Part shown: positions 38,969 to 51,403 of the stretch, piece by piece
Layout: every line of letters starts with the position of its first letter
Numbering within the stretch: position 1 is the stretch's first letter
Source: Gnetum montanum
Taxonomy: Eukaryota; Streptophyta; Gnetopsida; Gnetales; Gnetaceae
NCBI GenBank assembly: GCA_015680685.1
Contig: MNCI01015499.1
Coordinates: 507,503-571,502 of the forward strand
Direction of reading: 5' to 3'
DNA length: 64,000 nt
Notes under the pieces: model-generated
Database searches by the model: none
What the model was told of the DNA's origin: nothing
Seen by the model: only the letters and a program-made list of their open reading frames with translations
Program-made: the position numbers and the translations under genes

Positions 38969-39037
38969 GATGACACTCAGAGGTGTTCGTACGAGAATGC
39001 ACTTCGTCATAGCAGCAAGGTACCATATTTTTCCTAA
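38969..39037 (+). other. Predicted last exon, 22 codons in phase with integrase (B unit 2)
   Basis: Begins DDTQRCSYENALRHSSK and ends with TAA at 39035-39037. Reading phase after the splice continues that of integrase, although a TAA lies before the donor in this copy. A has a 22-codon exon at the same place. It may be a spliced integrase tail or only an untranslated exon. Confidence 0.4.
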
Positions 39038-39818
39038 CACACGTAACCAGGTTAATCAAGCCATTCACTAGTACATCCCCATTTTCCATTATATTTCCCA
39101 TCTATTCCTCAACATACCCTGCTCAGTTACATCCCTGACACACCCAGTACACCTAAAACTTTGAGCACACCGTTGCACACTGCAACACTTTTAAGCAGTT
39201 GCAACACACAACATGACACTTGAGCACGAGTACAAGATCAAAACAAAGCTCTTTCAAAAAAAAACAAGACCCTTGGCATTTCCCATACAAGCCCTAGGCG
39301 GGAAGGTAGTTGTCTTGAAAACAAGCACTCATGTCTCAAACGTCCAAGTAACATCTCATTGCATGACTTTGGCTCTCCAAAAATAGGTTTCCTTTAACAC
39401 TAAACAGAGGCCCTATTTCTCCAAAGAACGTAACAAATCATCACATGGCTTTGTTTGTGCCAACAAGTCCTCTTAAACACTAAACAAGAGCCTTGTTCCA
39501 CCAAAGGACGTACACCTCATGTCTTGGTCCGAAGTCTGCATGACAGTGGCTATTGACAAGGATCAATGTGACCTGTACACACACCAGAGCATCCCCTTCC
39601 CCATGCATAATCCCTTGATTAGTTCCTGATCCCCACAATATCCATTTCCCTATCTAGCTACAAACTTCATTTCCCAATCCCATGTACCACTAAACATGAT
39701 GTGATGACACCTTGCCAAGTGTCGAATGCCAATGCTACCAAGTTGCTTGTGGTGTTTTGTACTTCTTTGTCGACGCCTCTTGGGTCAATTCCTCCAAGAG
39801 TCAACAAAGAGGGGCTAA
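39038..39818 (+). other. 3' untranslated region and polypurine tract, B unit 2
   Basis: No gene. Matches 21000-21562 of unit 1. It has the conserved GTGTTTTGTACTTCTTTGTC block at 39752-39770 and the polypurine tract AAAGAGGGG at 39806-39814, four bases before the LTR. Confidence 0.75.
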
Positions 39819-41045
39819 TGAAACACCACAAAATTTTGAGCTTAGCACTTCTCCAACAAGGATTGAGCTAAAGTCATGATGCTCCCCACCATGACTGAAG
39901 CTTGATGGCCTCACGGACAGCTTCAAACGGAGTCGAACTGAATAGGAATTGGTCCCATGGGACCCACAGAAGACTACTGTGACATCTGGCATTAGACCTG
40001 GTGAATTTTGAACTCAAAACACTTGGTTTTCACCAAGTATGCATCCTATACAAGCCCAGCGTGTACGCCCAGTGTGCACCACCAAAAGCAAGGTTGACCA
40101 AGTGATTCAGCCAACCTGCACGGTGACCTGCATGCCCAGTGTGCAGCCCAACATACACCAGTCGAAGCCTTCCAAAACCATATCAGATCGAGTCCAAATG
40201 AGCCCAAATTTGACAGGTAGCATTCTCATGATCCAAGGGCTAAATTCAAGATTTTCTATTGTAACAGTATATTCGTTTGTAAAGTTCAATTCTCTTGCGT
40301 TGGGCAAGTTTATACGCTGAGTTCACACGTCCAGCATGTACACGCTGGCATGCAGCACACTGTACAGTTGTAATTCTCTTCACACTCGAACAATGTAGCC
40401 ACATGTCACCCGATCTGACATTCTAGCACCCCACAGCCAATCATCCCATCTCAGATCCAAATTTGGTGTCCAAACCCATATAAAAGCCTAGATTTTTGAC
40501 TAGATCAAGGTTCAAAAATTGGGAGAATTTGGAAAAAAATTGGGGCAAGACACTTAGAGCATTGAGAACATCCATCTTGCATGCTAGACTACTACCCTAC
40601 ACGCTAAGCATACAGTCTTCACACTGTGCTTCCAGCCCAAACCAGCATACCATCACCCCTCCGCATCCACCGGGGCTCTTTGTCTGCCTTGTGTCAGATT
40701 CACAATTGCGTCTAGACCAGTGCATTGTAATTTTCATTATGCAATAATATTGCTGCATTTTTGGCCAAGATTTGTTACATTTTTTGTTCATATTTTTTTA
40801 TCTCTTGTTTACATTCCTGCACGCTGATTTACATTTATCATACCATTTACATATAACCCGGCATATCGCACATTGGCATATGTTTGGGGAAATCCTTTTC
40901 TGATCTGCATGCGGACCACCCAAGGTACTCTACCTTTGTCAATTCTAACTTGCCCTCAAGTGAAGGTAGGGTCTTCTGTGCTCATCTGTAAATCACATGG
41001 TGCTCATCCCATTCTAGCCTTGCATGGATGATTTTAGACAGTACA
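39819..41045 (+). repeat. B-family LTR 3 (1227 bp)
   Basis: TGAAACACCACAAAATTTTG start, GACAGTACA end. Carries TATAAAAG at 40479-40486, a plausible TATA box that LTRs 1 and 2 lack. Followed by the right GTGGC. Confidence 0.9.
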
Positions 41046-41050
41046 GTGGC
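41046..41050. other. Right target-site duplication of element B (GTGGC)
   Basis: Matches 13458-13462; element C sequence resumes immediately after. Confidence 0.9.
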
Positions 41051-43235
41051 CTCATTCTTACCTCTGAGAGTTATCCAATAACTAGCATACTCAATCTTAG
41101 AGGTATGTTAGGTGTCATCTCCCCACTATCTAGCCACTATGAAGTCATATCTGGATTAAAGATCCTTGATCTTCTCATTCTGGCTAATCACCCTCTCCTA
41201 TAGTTTGTGCATGCATTTCCACAAGTGCTCATTAGAGTGCTTGCAGATCCATAATGACTTTGCATAGTAAAGCATGAACTTGTTAGATGTGTCATGCATG
41301 TGATAAGGTACCTAATCAACTTTAGGAGGAAGGTCAGGTAGAGCGTCCACCCTTGCCATCTTGCTCAAATCCTACTACAACTTAGGACCTGTAGGCATAC
41401 AACAACCAATCTTAGCCAAAAAATAAACATTTAAGCAATAATTAGGATAGCATAAAGTGGAATAGCACTACACACATACCTAGCTCTAGGTTTTCTTGTT
41501 GTAAGTGATCCACCATGTCCTTGACAATGCCTTCCATGAAGGCAATTTTATCTAGCATCTCTACCGATGGCTCCATGTAGTAGGTAGATGCAAGACTACT
41601 AGTGGGAATATCTGACCCTGCAATACAATGATGCAATTAGCACATGACCTAACATAGCTCAAGATACCAAAGTAAATAAAGAAAAGATAGATGGCAATAA
41701 AAGTAAATTACCTAGCAAGCCCTTAAGCGTGAGTGCAAGGGGCTCACCTAACTGCATACCATTGAACAAAGTGTTAAAATCATCCCCTTTGGGGTGGAAC
41801 AACCCATCCTCTCCCAACTATTGAAGGCTTTTTCCACCTTGTGAAGGTCATCTCCATGAGCAACTTCCACCTCAGCCTAAGAAGATGCTTCCTTCGATGC
41901 TGCCTTAACCGCTGCTCTTGTAGCCCTCTCTTCTTTTTCTGCAATTAACACATATAGATGTATAGCACATCATTAGCTAATCAACAAAATAGCATGAAAA
42001 ACATAAAAAATATACATGCATAAATACAACTAAAGCATCTAGCATCTAGGCATACTAACCTGTAACATCCTTAAGCAAATGTCTTAGCCTGATTTAGGTC
42101 TTTTTGCTGCTTAGCTTCCTGATCTCAAGGGTAGCTTATTGAGGATGTGACCTCTTGATCTTGGCCTTGGATGACCCCACCATCTTTGCTATGTAGCAAT
42201 CTGTCTTGTTCATGTCGTTCATACCAACTGGATGGCCCTCACCCACACTATCACTTGAATAAAGTGAATGTCCCATAGGAACCTTGGTCATTATTGATAA
42301 CGACTCATTGATCTCCTCTATGGGGTCTTGCACACTTGTTATTGAAAATATATGTTTGATCCATGGCTAGGATAGTTGCTCGCGGTCCTACACCATCCAT
42401 CATCTATCATCCTACACAACCAGAAGCTCTACAAACCTTTTCTAGTAGCATGTGAAGAATGCAAAGTGGACATGAAACCTCGCATGGAGGTTGAATCGAA
42501 GATGAGAAGTATCTACATGCAGAACAATGGCTATGTACATAGCCTAATTGAATATCATACCCTTTAGCAGCACATCCTTTATCACCCATGCCTATTTCAC
42601 CCCTAGGATCTTTCCTTGGGAGAGTAGCATTGAAAAAGACACAAGCACAAAATAAAGGGTAGAGCTCCCGCACCTCAAGCACTTGCATGTATTTGATCGA
42701 TATGCCTTTGTGAGATCAAGTGATGCTCAACTAATCCTTGATCTCCTCTCTATGTTCTACCTTCCTATTTCCCCTATCAACAATCATGGGGCCATTAGTA
42801 GGAATGCCAAAGATATCAGTAAAGAAGGCCTCATTGAGTTCTCGCATTACTATCATGTTGTGCACCTGGGTGACAAACCTCTTGACATTGTTGCTAAAGG
42901 AGTTAATGATGGTGATCATTTCGACCATCGGGATACTTGGGCTAAGGGCCAAGAATAGGTTCATTAACCCAGTGCATGCGAGTTGAGCCATCAATGTATC
43001 TGGTGCTCTATGGCTTAGCTAGTACTATACACCTTCCACATCCCCATAATTCATGATGAGGATGTCCTATGTGTGACCTATGGTAACCATTGTCACCTTC
43101 ATTGAGGTAACTACCACTACAATACAAAGAAAAAGAAGGTTAGCATTTCATCATGCAAATAGGGAGAACTAAAAGAGACATACACAAGCACATGAGCCAA
43201 AATGTAGATATGTACATGTCACAAATGGAGTACAA
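41051..43235 (-). pseudogene. aORF of element C, middle part
   Basis: Minus strand, between the B and A insertions. 41051-41400 corresponds to the coiled-coil region of A (52000-52310). 41636-41442 has SVEMLDKIAFMEGIVKDMVD. 42333-42136 has DPIEEINESLSIMTK and SDSVGEGHPVGMN, aligning with A (DSLSIMTRDLAAS, PDSIGGIMP). 42994-42731 has LFLALSPSIPMVEMITIINSF and IFGIPTNGPM, the middle domain. Introns are AT-rich gaps between these. The piece 43000-43235 continues toward the HAD-like exon at 62207 and beyond. Decayed. Confidence 0.65.
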
Positions 43236-43240
43236 GACGG
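43236..43240. other. Left target-site duplication of element A (GACGG)
   Basis: GACGG directly before TGAAACATCG; repeated at 62207-62211. Confidence 0.9.
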
Positions 43241-44784
43241 TGAAACATCGTGAAAATTGTGAGTCAGCCTCAGGCGAAGATTCGCGATTCAGACAAAAGT
43301 ACATGACAGAATTCCAAAAAGGAGAACAAGGTAAGGCAGGGCAAGGCAAAGAGGCACGCGGCATCAAGACTTTGGTTTCCTTTCGCAGATTTCTTGTCTT
43401 ACTATGTTTTCCGTCTTTACACTATAGTACGCAATGTAGCGTAATGATGCTCAGCATAACATAGTCTGACATTAGAAGGCGGTTTACTTCAGCAGATATT
43501 GGCGAAGCCTAAGGCCTAAGTAGTGTAATATGCGACCTCTCGTGTATTCTGCTAAGTCTTTTGTCCAAGGGCAGATTTACGCTTTGTTACGCAAGGCAGC
43601 GTAACGAGCTTCGAAAATGTCAAAAAAGAATCCAAAGGAAGGGTAATAGGTCAAGTTACGCTTGTTACGCAATGCAGCATATGTAGCGTAATCCATCGCC
43701 AAGTTAATCATTATTTACGCTTGCTACGCTTGGCAGCGTGAACCAGCGTAAAGCAGCTTGAGTCCCTTACTTGTGTGCTTTATTACGCTCTCACACACGA
43801 CGCAATGCGTACAAGCGTAATGTAGCCCAAAATCAACTGAGACATGCCCGATCCACATCTGTCATCCATACGCACAATACGCAGATGCGCGTATTGTGTG
43901 TAGTCATGAATTTCAATACAAGGACAGTCAAGTCAACAATCTTCTGAAAGGTTTGAGACACGTGTCATCACAGCCGTGCCTTCTCCATGCATTATCAAAC
44001 CTATAAATATCCCAGTTGGCGAAGAAAAACAAAGGACACCGAGCAACACAGAGAGAGACAGAGAAAGAAAGCAGCATTTTGGCAATCTTTTGGCAGCACT
44101 ATCTTTTAGCAGAGGCAAGAAACATTTCGCTTGAGCATTTGGCAGCAGGAGCAATTGTCCCTTTGGTGAAGACACAACTTTCTCCATTGGTGATCATTGG
44201 CAGTTCAGAGCAAAGACTTCCCAAGGCAAGAGGAGGAGATTAGAGATCGAGAGATCATCTGGCACGGTTCGCGAGCTCTATTGATCAGAAGCAATTGATC
44301 GATAGACGTCAGAACTTGACCATCCTTGCATCCCATCTCTGGCCTACGAGGTAGATCGGACTCCATTTTGTACTTCTGCTTAGACAGCTCTCTTGTTATT
44401 TTGTGTTTGCTTCGCACAAAGAGATCGGGGTCTCCCCAGTGTAACGTGATATACGAAATACTCATTCTTCAAGTCAAAGCATAGATCTTGAAATCACGTG
44501 TTTCTCTCGTGTCTGCTTCCTCTTACCGTGTTAGCGTTATCATTGTTATAATTCATCTACATTGTTTTTCTCTCATTTTGCAACCCATCAAATCGAATCG
44601 TTCCACGCAACATTCGTAATCTCCATCGGTTTATTGATTTAGTAAGTCCCTGTCTAATCAACAAGACCGTTCAGGGCACTACGGATTCGTTTTCTCCAGC
44701 ATAGCCCTCGCACGGATCTGTGGTTAAGACTGTATACACGGGTTTTGTTTAGTATTCCAGCTACCGACATTTTCCGTCGTTACA
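43241..44784 (+). repeat. 5' LTR of element A (1544 bp)
   Basis: TGAAACATCG start, TCCGTCGTTACA end. Upstream of the TATA box are palindromes of the type TTACGCTTGTTACGCAATGC...GCGTAA (about 43570-43820). Against the 3' LTR the visible differences are few and mostly transitions, apart from a 185-bp block missing in the 3' copy at an N. Confidence 0.95.
44002..44010 (+). promoter_or_regulatory. TATA box, 5' LTR of element A
   Basis: TATAAATAT in AACCTATAAATATCCCAG, shared with the 3' LTR (61424) and in a similar context in both solo LTRs. Confidence 0.65.
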
Positions 44785-44790
44785 GTTTTC

Positions 44791-44807
44791 TGGTGCTAGA
44801 AGGAGGG
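44791..44807 (+). other. Primer-binding site of element A
   Basis: TGGTGCTAGAAGGAGGG six bases after the LTR; differs from B by one base (T for C at position 4). Confidence 0.85.
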
Positions 44808-45029
44808 CCCAGGCTCTGATTCGTATTTTCTATGGGTAGCCCTATTAGCGATATATACCCGCATTGTCAAATACATGATCGTAGTTTACGAAAGTTTGTG
44901 TGGTGTAGATCGGTTACTTTAACGATTCCTCTAGAATCCTACAGGGTAGAAAGCCTAAACACGATCTTCTTTGTCCATTGTTTTTGCTCTTAGATCCAGT
45001 CGTCTATTGTCAACTAATTTACTTGATCA

Positions 45030-46905
45030 ATGGATCCATCTTACACAACCACAACCGCCATGGTCGCCGCTGACATTGGTGCCACATCTGTGAACCCTAT
45101 CATTGTCACTAGGCTAGCTCCTGGTGTAGCAGGACCTCAGGGACCATCGCGTCGGTCATTGAGGCTGCAGGGCAAAGACCTAATATTTACTATCATGACC
45201 CCTGAAGAATACAACTTTATCTGCGTCAAGATCCAGGCGAAGCTTGCCCTTAGCCGAGCTGAAATCAAGGCGAAGTGGAATTTTGAGATGATCCATCGAG
45301 GGGGTCAAGATTTCACCCCAACAGCCTATGACATCATCCCTTTAATAGACCATCAACATGAAATTATAACACAGTTGGTCATGGCTAAGAGCCAGGCTAC
45401 ACGGGCTATGACGGAACCCCAGAATGGGGAAGAAGAACATGATGAGTTTGCAGCCCAGTCTGAGCATTCATATCACACTCTTAGTCCCCATACTTACATC
45501 AACCCATCATTCCCTTTCAATAGAGAAGCCAACCTACTCAATCTAGCCATGACCACACAGACGCACATCCCTGTCATTCCACAAGCCACTGCATAGCCAT
45601 CTGGGCTGCAAGCACAAATATCCCACAATAACGTGGGGGCAGTTTCCTCACCACGTGTACTCAGCATTCCGGCATTGGTTCCAGCATCCCCCGTGCCCCA
45701 TTTTATCCCGCAGATCCAACCCCAAACCATATCCACAACTTGCCCGATGTAGACCTTATCGCTGCCACCCCCTCCAACCCAACAGATCACCGCCGTCGTG
45801 CAGCCACAGATACCTGTCCAACAGCCTGCCACGAGTCAGTGGACCTACCCTACGGCAGAACACAACCAGTCTGCGCTATATAGTGTGCAACCCTTGGTCG
45901 CACCCGCAACGCATATCCTGCAGATGGTCCCGCAATATCCCTATCCTTATCCTGCGTAGCCGGTGGCGGCTAATCTCTCTTCCCAAACCGGTGGATGGTG
46001 GTCTTCACAAGCACCCCTACTTGTAGGGATCCCCGCCCCACCATTTACCGTCCAAACCATCCCACCATTTCCACGGCCTAATACTGCTTTCCCAGGTCAG
46101 CCCCATGCTCCTCCTGCACAGATACCTCCATCAACAGGTATAGACCAAGCCTTTCTACTTATTCAAACCCTCACTGAGGAGGTTAGGCGTCTTAAGGCTG
46201 CTGGCTCAGACATTGTACAGATCATGGACTTTTACCAAGATGATCCCATTAGTCCAACGGTCCCCATGTTGTCGTTGCCACCAGGGATGTCCTTACCTCA
46301 TTTTACCAAGTATAATGGGGAGGGGGATCCTAACGTTCACTTGGTCATCTTTAAATCCGAATATTTGTTGTTGCAACAGTGGCCTCACATGATTATCCGT
46401 GTCTTTGCTATGTCTCTGATAGGGAAAGCTCTAGATTGGTATTGAGCCCTCCCACGCTCTTCCATTTCAACCTTGGCAGAGCTTCTAACACAATTTGTGA
46501 CTCGCTTTAAATACAACTTAAAGCCGGAGGTCACGTTAGATCAACTTATGGGAGTGAAACAAGATGCTCTCGAACTAGTCCAGAAGTTCATACAACACTG
46601 GAATGCTACTTTGAATGAAATCTGTGAGCCAATCGCGGACCCACATTTACTAGCCATATTCAAAGGAGCAGTCAATGACTTTATCAAGTCAAAGCTATAT
46701 TATCTTTCCCCCAACTCCTTACATCAAGCCTTCGCTCAAATTAGAAGCATCCAAGATGCTACTGAGGCCAACAAAGACCCGACGTATGTCGCCTACAAAA
46801 ATGCTCACAACAAAGGCAAGGACAAAGGTAAAGCGACAACAACGACAGTAGCTGCGCTGGCTGAGGGCATAAAGAACAAGAACAAGAAGACACCTACGGC
46901 GCCTC
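45030..46905 (+). pseudogene. gag of element A, 5' part (interrupted by solo LTR)
   Basis: ATG 45030 (MDPSYTTTTAMVAADIG) follows a 220-bp leader in which I see no gene. The N-terminal block has SRRSLRLQGKDLIF and EYNFICVKIQAKL, as in B. A Q/P-rich stretch runs to 46130. The Gag core is at about 46140-46760 (QAFLLIQTLTEEVRRLKAA; FVTRFKYNLKPEVTLD; NDFIKSKLYYLSPNS). It stays in one frame with stops at 45594, 45957 and 46443; the last replaces CGG/CGA of DWYRALP with TGA. At 46905 the reading frame is cut by an LTR insertion; the rest is at 48602. Confidence 0.85.
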
Positions 46906-46980
46906 TGAAACACCGTGAAAATTACAGGTCGGCCTCAGGCGAAGATTCGTAATTTGAGCGAGAACGCGCCTCAAATCTGT

Positions 46981-47460
46981 CTAAGGACAAGTTTACGCTC
47001 TATCACGCACGGCAGCGTAATGAGCGTAATAGGCTCCAAGACAGTTAAAGGCGAATTTGTTCAAGGACAAGTTTACGCTCTATCACGCACGGCAGTGTAA
47101 TGAGCGTAATAGGCTCCAAGACAGTTAAAGGCGAATTTGTTCAAGGACAAGTTTACGCTCTATCACGCACGGCAGCGTAATGAGCGTAATAGGCTCCAAG
47201 ACAGTTAAAGGCGAATTTGTTCAAGGACAAGTTTACGCTCTATCACGCACGGCAGCGTAATGAGCGTAATAGGCTCCAAGACAGTTAAAGGCGAATTTGT
47301 TCAAGGACAAGTTTACGCTCTATCACGCACGGCAGCGTAATGAGCGTAATAGGCTCCAAGACAGTTAAAGGCGAATTTGTTCAAGGACAAGTTTACGCTC
47401 TATCACGCACGGCAGCGTAATGAGCGTAATAAGCTCCAGGACAGTTAAAAGCAAAATCCA
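46981..47460 (+). repeat. 80-bp tandem repeat, six copies, in U3 of the solo LTR
   Basis: Exact 80-base period (units start at 46981, 47061, 47141, 47221, 47301, 47381). Each unit holds a palindrome with arms TTACGCTC and GAGCGTAA. Copies are nearly identical, so expansion is recent. The related solo LTR at 23239 has one copy. Ends about 460 bp before the TATA box. Confidence 0.95.
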
Positions 47461-47917
47461 GAGAAACACGACGGGTTGGCACTTGTTCTCGCAACGCTTA
47501 AACAACTGATCTTTACGCGCGTTACGCGGCGATGCGTGCTCGTGCGTAGGTCAGAATGCAAGCACGCGCTCATTACGCTTCGTCACGCACAGCTGCGTGA
47601 TGAGCGTAAGTTACACTTTGATTACACTCCACCGCGCGTAGCTGCGTGGAGAGTGTATGTTACATTTACGCTGCGTCACGCACAGTTGCGTGATGAGCGT
47701 AAGCGCGTTGTTGTTACACCTAGGTTGCGCTCATACATGCAACACAACACGAATGAGTGCAAACGCAGCTGAGACACGCCCATCATGGGCCTGCTCTTTA
47801 CACGCACAGCACGCAAACGAGCGTGTTGTGCGTAGTCGCAGTTCGACTTAAAAGAATCGCGTCGACAGGATCCGCGACATTCAGGCCCACATCATTAGGG
47901 TTGCGCGTGTCGCGGCC

Positions 47918-47925
47918 TATAAATA
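47918..47925 (+). promoter_or_regulatory. TATA box of the solo LTR in gag
   Basis: TATAAATA in GCGGCCTATAAATACCCCAG. Confidence 0.6.
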
Positions 47926-48418
47926 CCCCAGCTGACAAATATACAGAGGAGAGGAGATTTGGGGAGTTGGCCGGTTGACAAGTTAACAAACCAGAGCACC
48001 AGAGCACTTATCGCTTTTTGCTGGCAGCAGATCAAGAGGACAAGAGCATTTTCTGAGCAAGGGAACACTTATTGCCTTGAACAGAGAAACAAGAGCAACC
48101 TTTGGTAATCGCTGCAAACACCATCCTTTAGCAGAAACAGCAGATCTACCCGAAGCAAAGAAGCAGAACGGGAATTGCGGAGTCGTCTCGCCCAGTTAGC
48201 AGGTTCTATCGTTCAAAAGATCGACAGACTTCAGAGCTTGACCATTCCTGCACCTAAGCTTTGGGCCTACAAGGTAGATCAGACTTCTGTCCAGACAGTT
48301 TTCTTGTTGTTTTGTGCTCATTTTGTATCCAGTTGTTGGGGGTTTTCTCCCATTGTAACGTAATATACACACAAGCATACATCCGATCCAGCATTGAAAC
48401 ATAGATCTTTGATCTTTG

Positions 48419-48497
48419 NNNNNNNNNNNNNNNNNNNNNNNNNNNNNNNNNNNNNNNNNNNNNNNNNNNNNNNNNNNNNNNNNNNNNNNNNNNNNNN
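48419..48497. other. Run of 79 Ns (assembly gap)
   Basis: Unknown bases inside the R/U5 part of the solo LTR; by homology with 24470-24640 the true gap may be longer. Confidence 0.95.
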
Positions 48498-48601
48498 TCG
48501 TTTTTCCAGCTTAGCCCTCGCGCGGATCCGTGGTTAAAGCTGTGTACACGGAATTTCGGTTGGTATTTCCAGCTGCCGACGTTTTCCGTCGTTACAGCCT
48601 C

Positions 48602-50513
48602 CTGAGACCACGGCCAGTGCTGGTAGCACCAACCAAGACACAGCTGCCCCTAAAGACCCCCCAGCCAAAACCAAACTTTGAGCGTAAAGACCGCTCAAAG
48701 TATACAGCCCTGCCTATAAAACATTCAGAACTGTTGAAACAATTATTAGGGGCCGGATACATTCAACCAAAAAGGGTATCCGAAGAAGCTCTGAAGCATC
48801 ACAGACATCATTGTGAATTGCTAAAGAATCCTTCTTTAGCCCTGCCTAACAAACCACCAGTTCTGAAATCTTTCAGCCTGGACCATTTCTGTGACTACCA
48901 CCAATTGTGTGGTCATGACACAGATTACTGCTGGGCGTTGAAGGACGACATTCAACGCATGATCGACGACGGTCATTTGAAACTAAACGGCAGTAGTCCG
49001 ACGCGTCCAGAAAACCAAGAATTGCACGTGTATAAGGATCCGTTGAATGCAAACGACGCGCCTTATACAATCAATGTGGTGAGTACGGACGGTAAGGGGA
49101 AAGTACCACCTAAACAACCTTTTGTTTTGCGTATACCTACTAACTCACAACAGGGGGAAACCTTTCATTGACAGCCAGTGGCATCTCAAGGTCGCCATTT
49201 ATCATTCAGGCACCTTCTCAGAGTGCCACTCAGCCACGTAGTAATAGCAAAGCTGTGACCTCACCCGCGCCCACGTTCAGGGCACCCTTCATTCTCAGGG
49301 CGCCAAGACCATCAGCTACTCCTCTCACGCAGGGGCAGGCCTCCAACCAAAACCGTCAACCATCACCCGACAAACAAAGGGGAGCAGACACATCTATTAA
49401 CACTACAAAAGACCACTTTATGCTCAACTTCCCTAAGCCTAGGCCCCTGGCCTCTGTGCCTTTGCCTATACCTCAGAGACAGGATAAAGGTGCAGAAACG
49501 CAACCACCTCCTCTCGGTGAGAAAAAGAACAACCCCCGACTGACGTCATTCGACCTCGCGAGATTCGTCTCTTGGGACAAATGGAAGAAGACAAGGGGAA
49601 TAAACAACCTAGTCGAGAGAAGAACCTCCTCAACACGTTTACGCAGGTCAAACAGGCTTTGAAACAAAAAAATATGATGCTGAGCCTCTATGACCTACTC
49701 ATGACATCCCGAGAACATCGTGAGGCTATGGTCCGCATGCTGACATCCATACCTGTGGATGAAAGTTTACCAGCGGAGGAGGAAGCGATACATGCTGTCA
49801 TGTTTCCTTCCGAAGCTGAGCAACGTAAGCCTACCTTGCTAACCTTTCATGACGAATCCATCAAAGATGATCCTGAGAAAGGTCAGGTGACAACTGAACC
49901 CATGTTCATCACCATTCGGGTCGGCCAGTACCTAATCCGAAGAGTACACGTGGACGACGGCGCAGCTGCAAATGTCATTCCTTATCCCATCGTGGATAGG
50001 TTGGGTCTGGTTGACCAGATCATTCCCACGACGACAACATGCGTAAAGTCATTCAATGGAGCAAGGGTTCAGGTCAAGGGGATGGTGCGTATCATGTTTG
50101 TGGCAGGCGATCAATTCCCAACGGATGCCACATTCCTAGTTGTCAAGGAGATGCTTGGGTTCAACTTGACCTTAGGGAGGTCCTGGTTAGCCCAGCTAAG
50201 GGCGGTTTCATCACCGATACATCAGGAAATACACCTACCCTACGCAGGAGGGGAGGTTGTAATACGCGGTGATGAAATCACCCTCAGGACTGTCAACAAC
50301 ATTGAGGAAGAATGGGGTTCAGAGATAGAAACATCGGATGATCACACCCATCCCCAAATTCCTTAACAAACCAAAACCAATGATGACAGTTTAGCCTGGG
50401 TCAACCTGCCATTTTAGGATGGCGGCGTTGAGGAGTCAGACTGTAAATCCCTCCGCCCTTACACAATACTGAACGTAAAGTCCATTAAAAAACAATTGCG
50501 AATTAGCGGTTGA
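48602..50513 (+). pseudogene. gag 3' part and protease of element A
   Basis: Continues gag after the solo LTR: NFERKDRSKYTALPIK, the knuckle CDYHQLCGHDTDYC (about 48891, CX2HX4HX4C) and a linker with PFVLRIP, PFIIQAP and PFILRAP repeats (49120-49320). The protease lies in 49572-50366: MLSLYDLLMTSREHREAM, the active site VHVDDGAAANVIPY (about 49945), FVAGDQFPTDATF and FNLTLGRSWLAQL. The canonical retropepsin D-T/S-G is D-D-G here and in B. The acidic tail ends near 50513. Frame changes at about 49165 and 49600 and stops at 49169 and 50364 break it. Confidence 0.85.
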
Positions 50514-51190
50514 ACTGAATGGCATTTATGCACACTATCATGTTTTTACCAATTATCGCTATTTACACTTAGCAGTCCGTCTTCATCCAGTACATATTTA
50601 CGCTCTAGAAATGTTCAATGTTTACGCTTGTCATTCCTTACGCTATTACATTTCTGTTATGTACGCTATTTATGGCTTTTGATCACTTTAGTCCAATTAC
50701 GTAGAAAAATACATTATCATCAATTACGCTCTTTATATTACGCAAAGGGGCCCGCAACAGCCTTAAACTAGTTGTGGCCCACAATGACCTAAAACTAGCT
50801 ACGACCCACAATGGCTTAAAACTAGTTTCCAGATTACGCACACTCCCATCATGGCCTGCAATGGCCTAAAACTAGCCATGGCCCGCAATGGCCTAAAACT
50901 AGTTACCAGATTACGTAAACTCGCCAGATGGCCCGCAATGGCCTAAAACTAGTGACGGCCCACTATGGCCTTAAATTAGTGATTTCATTCTGTCGCAGCA
51001 TAACTTAGGCAAAATCGTTAACAGATATGCTTATGCTTTACAGATAAAAACGTAAAAGACAAAAATTAAATAGACATTTAAAAATCGCCAGAAAATCTTA
51101 TAGCTAGTCTTTCAGTCATTCGCATAACCATTGTTAATTCCAATCAATAAAACCATGCGTAAACCACAATTACGCATCACCTCTGATGCC
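50514..51190 (+). repeat. Post-protease TAAACT array and spacer (element A)
   Basis: 50750-50980 holds seven units like TGGCCCGCAATGGCCTAAAACTAG, matching the arrays after protease in B and C. 50520-50740 is rich in TTACGCT words. No gene is present. This would be the 5' part of the protease-RT intron; GACTGTAAATCC at about 50430 is only a weak donor candidate. Confidence 0.7.
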
Positions 51191-51403
51191 ACTGTCACCA
51201 ATATCGCTCAAGTCTGGCTTTAGTCCTAATAAATCGTCCTCTAGTGGGCCTTCTCTTCTGGGAAGTATTCCTTCATGAAGAATCCCCTCTTCATGAGGTT
51301 CTTGCTCTTGCACAGGCTCTGCAGGAGGATGCTCTTCATCACTACGCCCCTCTTCTTGTACTTGCTCCTCAGCTGACTCCCCTTCTCTATCCTCTTTGGG
51401 TAC

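Larger units (their letters stand above)
13463..41045 (+). mobile_element. Element B: tandem retrotransposon (LTR-unit 1-LTR-unit 2-LTR), about 27.6 kb
   Basis: Three LTRs of one family (13463, 21563, 39819), two followed by a primer-binding site and gag, with one target duplication GTGGC around the whole. Unit 1 has lost RT, RNase H and integrase. Unit 2 keeps all modules. A 1524-bp solo LTR interrupts unit 2. Such a tandem with a shared LTR fits unequal recombination between LTRs after one insertion. Confidence 0.85.
46906..48596 (+). repeat. Solo LTR inserted in gag of element A (1691 bp with N gap)
   Basis: TGAAACACCGTGAAAATTAC start, CCGTCGTTACA end, with GCCTC before (46901-46905) and after (48597-48601). 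Same subfamily as the solo LTR at 23239. It holds an 80-bp tandem array, several long palindromes (47573-47609, about 47640-47710) and a TATA box at 47918-47925. 79 Ns stand at 48419-48497. Confidence 0.95.

Noticed and set aside
43933-44187. Minus-strand ORF in the 5' LTR, repeated at 61355-61609
   Set aside because: Lies in the R/U5 part of the LTR around the transcript start; present twice only because the LTR is.
46981-47460. Regular 80-bp repeat as a CRISPR-like array
   Set aside because: The whole unit repeats with no variable spacers, and it sits in an LTR of plant type.
47476-47978. Overlapping ORFs rich in R, T and H in the solo LTR
   Set aside because: Translations of palindromic repeat DNA, no coding signal.
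50420-50450. GACTGTAAATCC as the donor of the protease-RT intron
   Set aside because: Not found at the matching place in B or C; the donor stays unknown.
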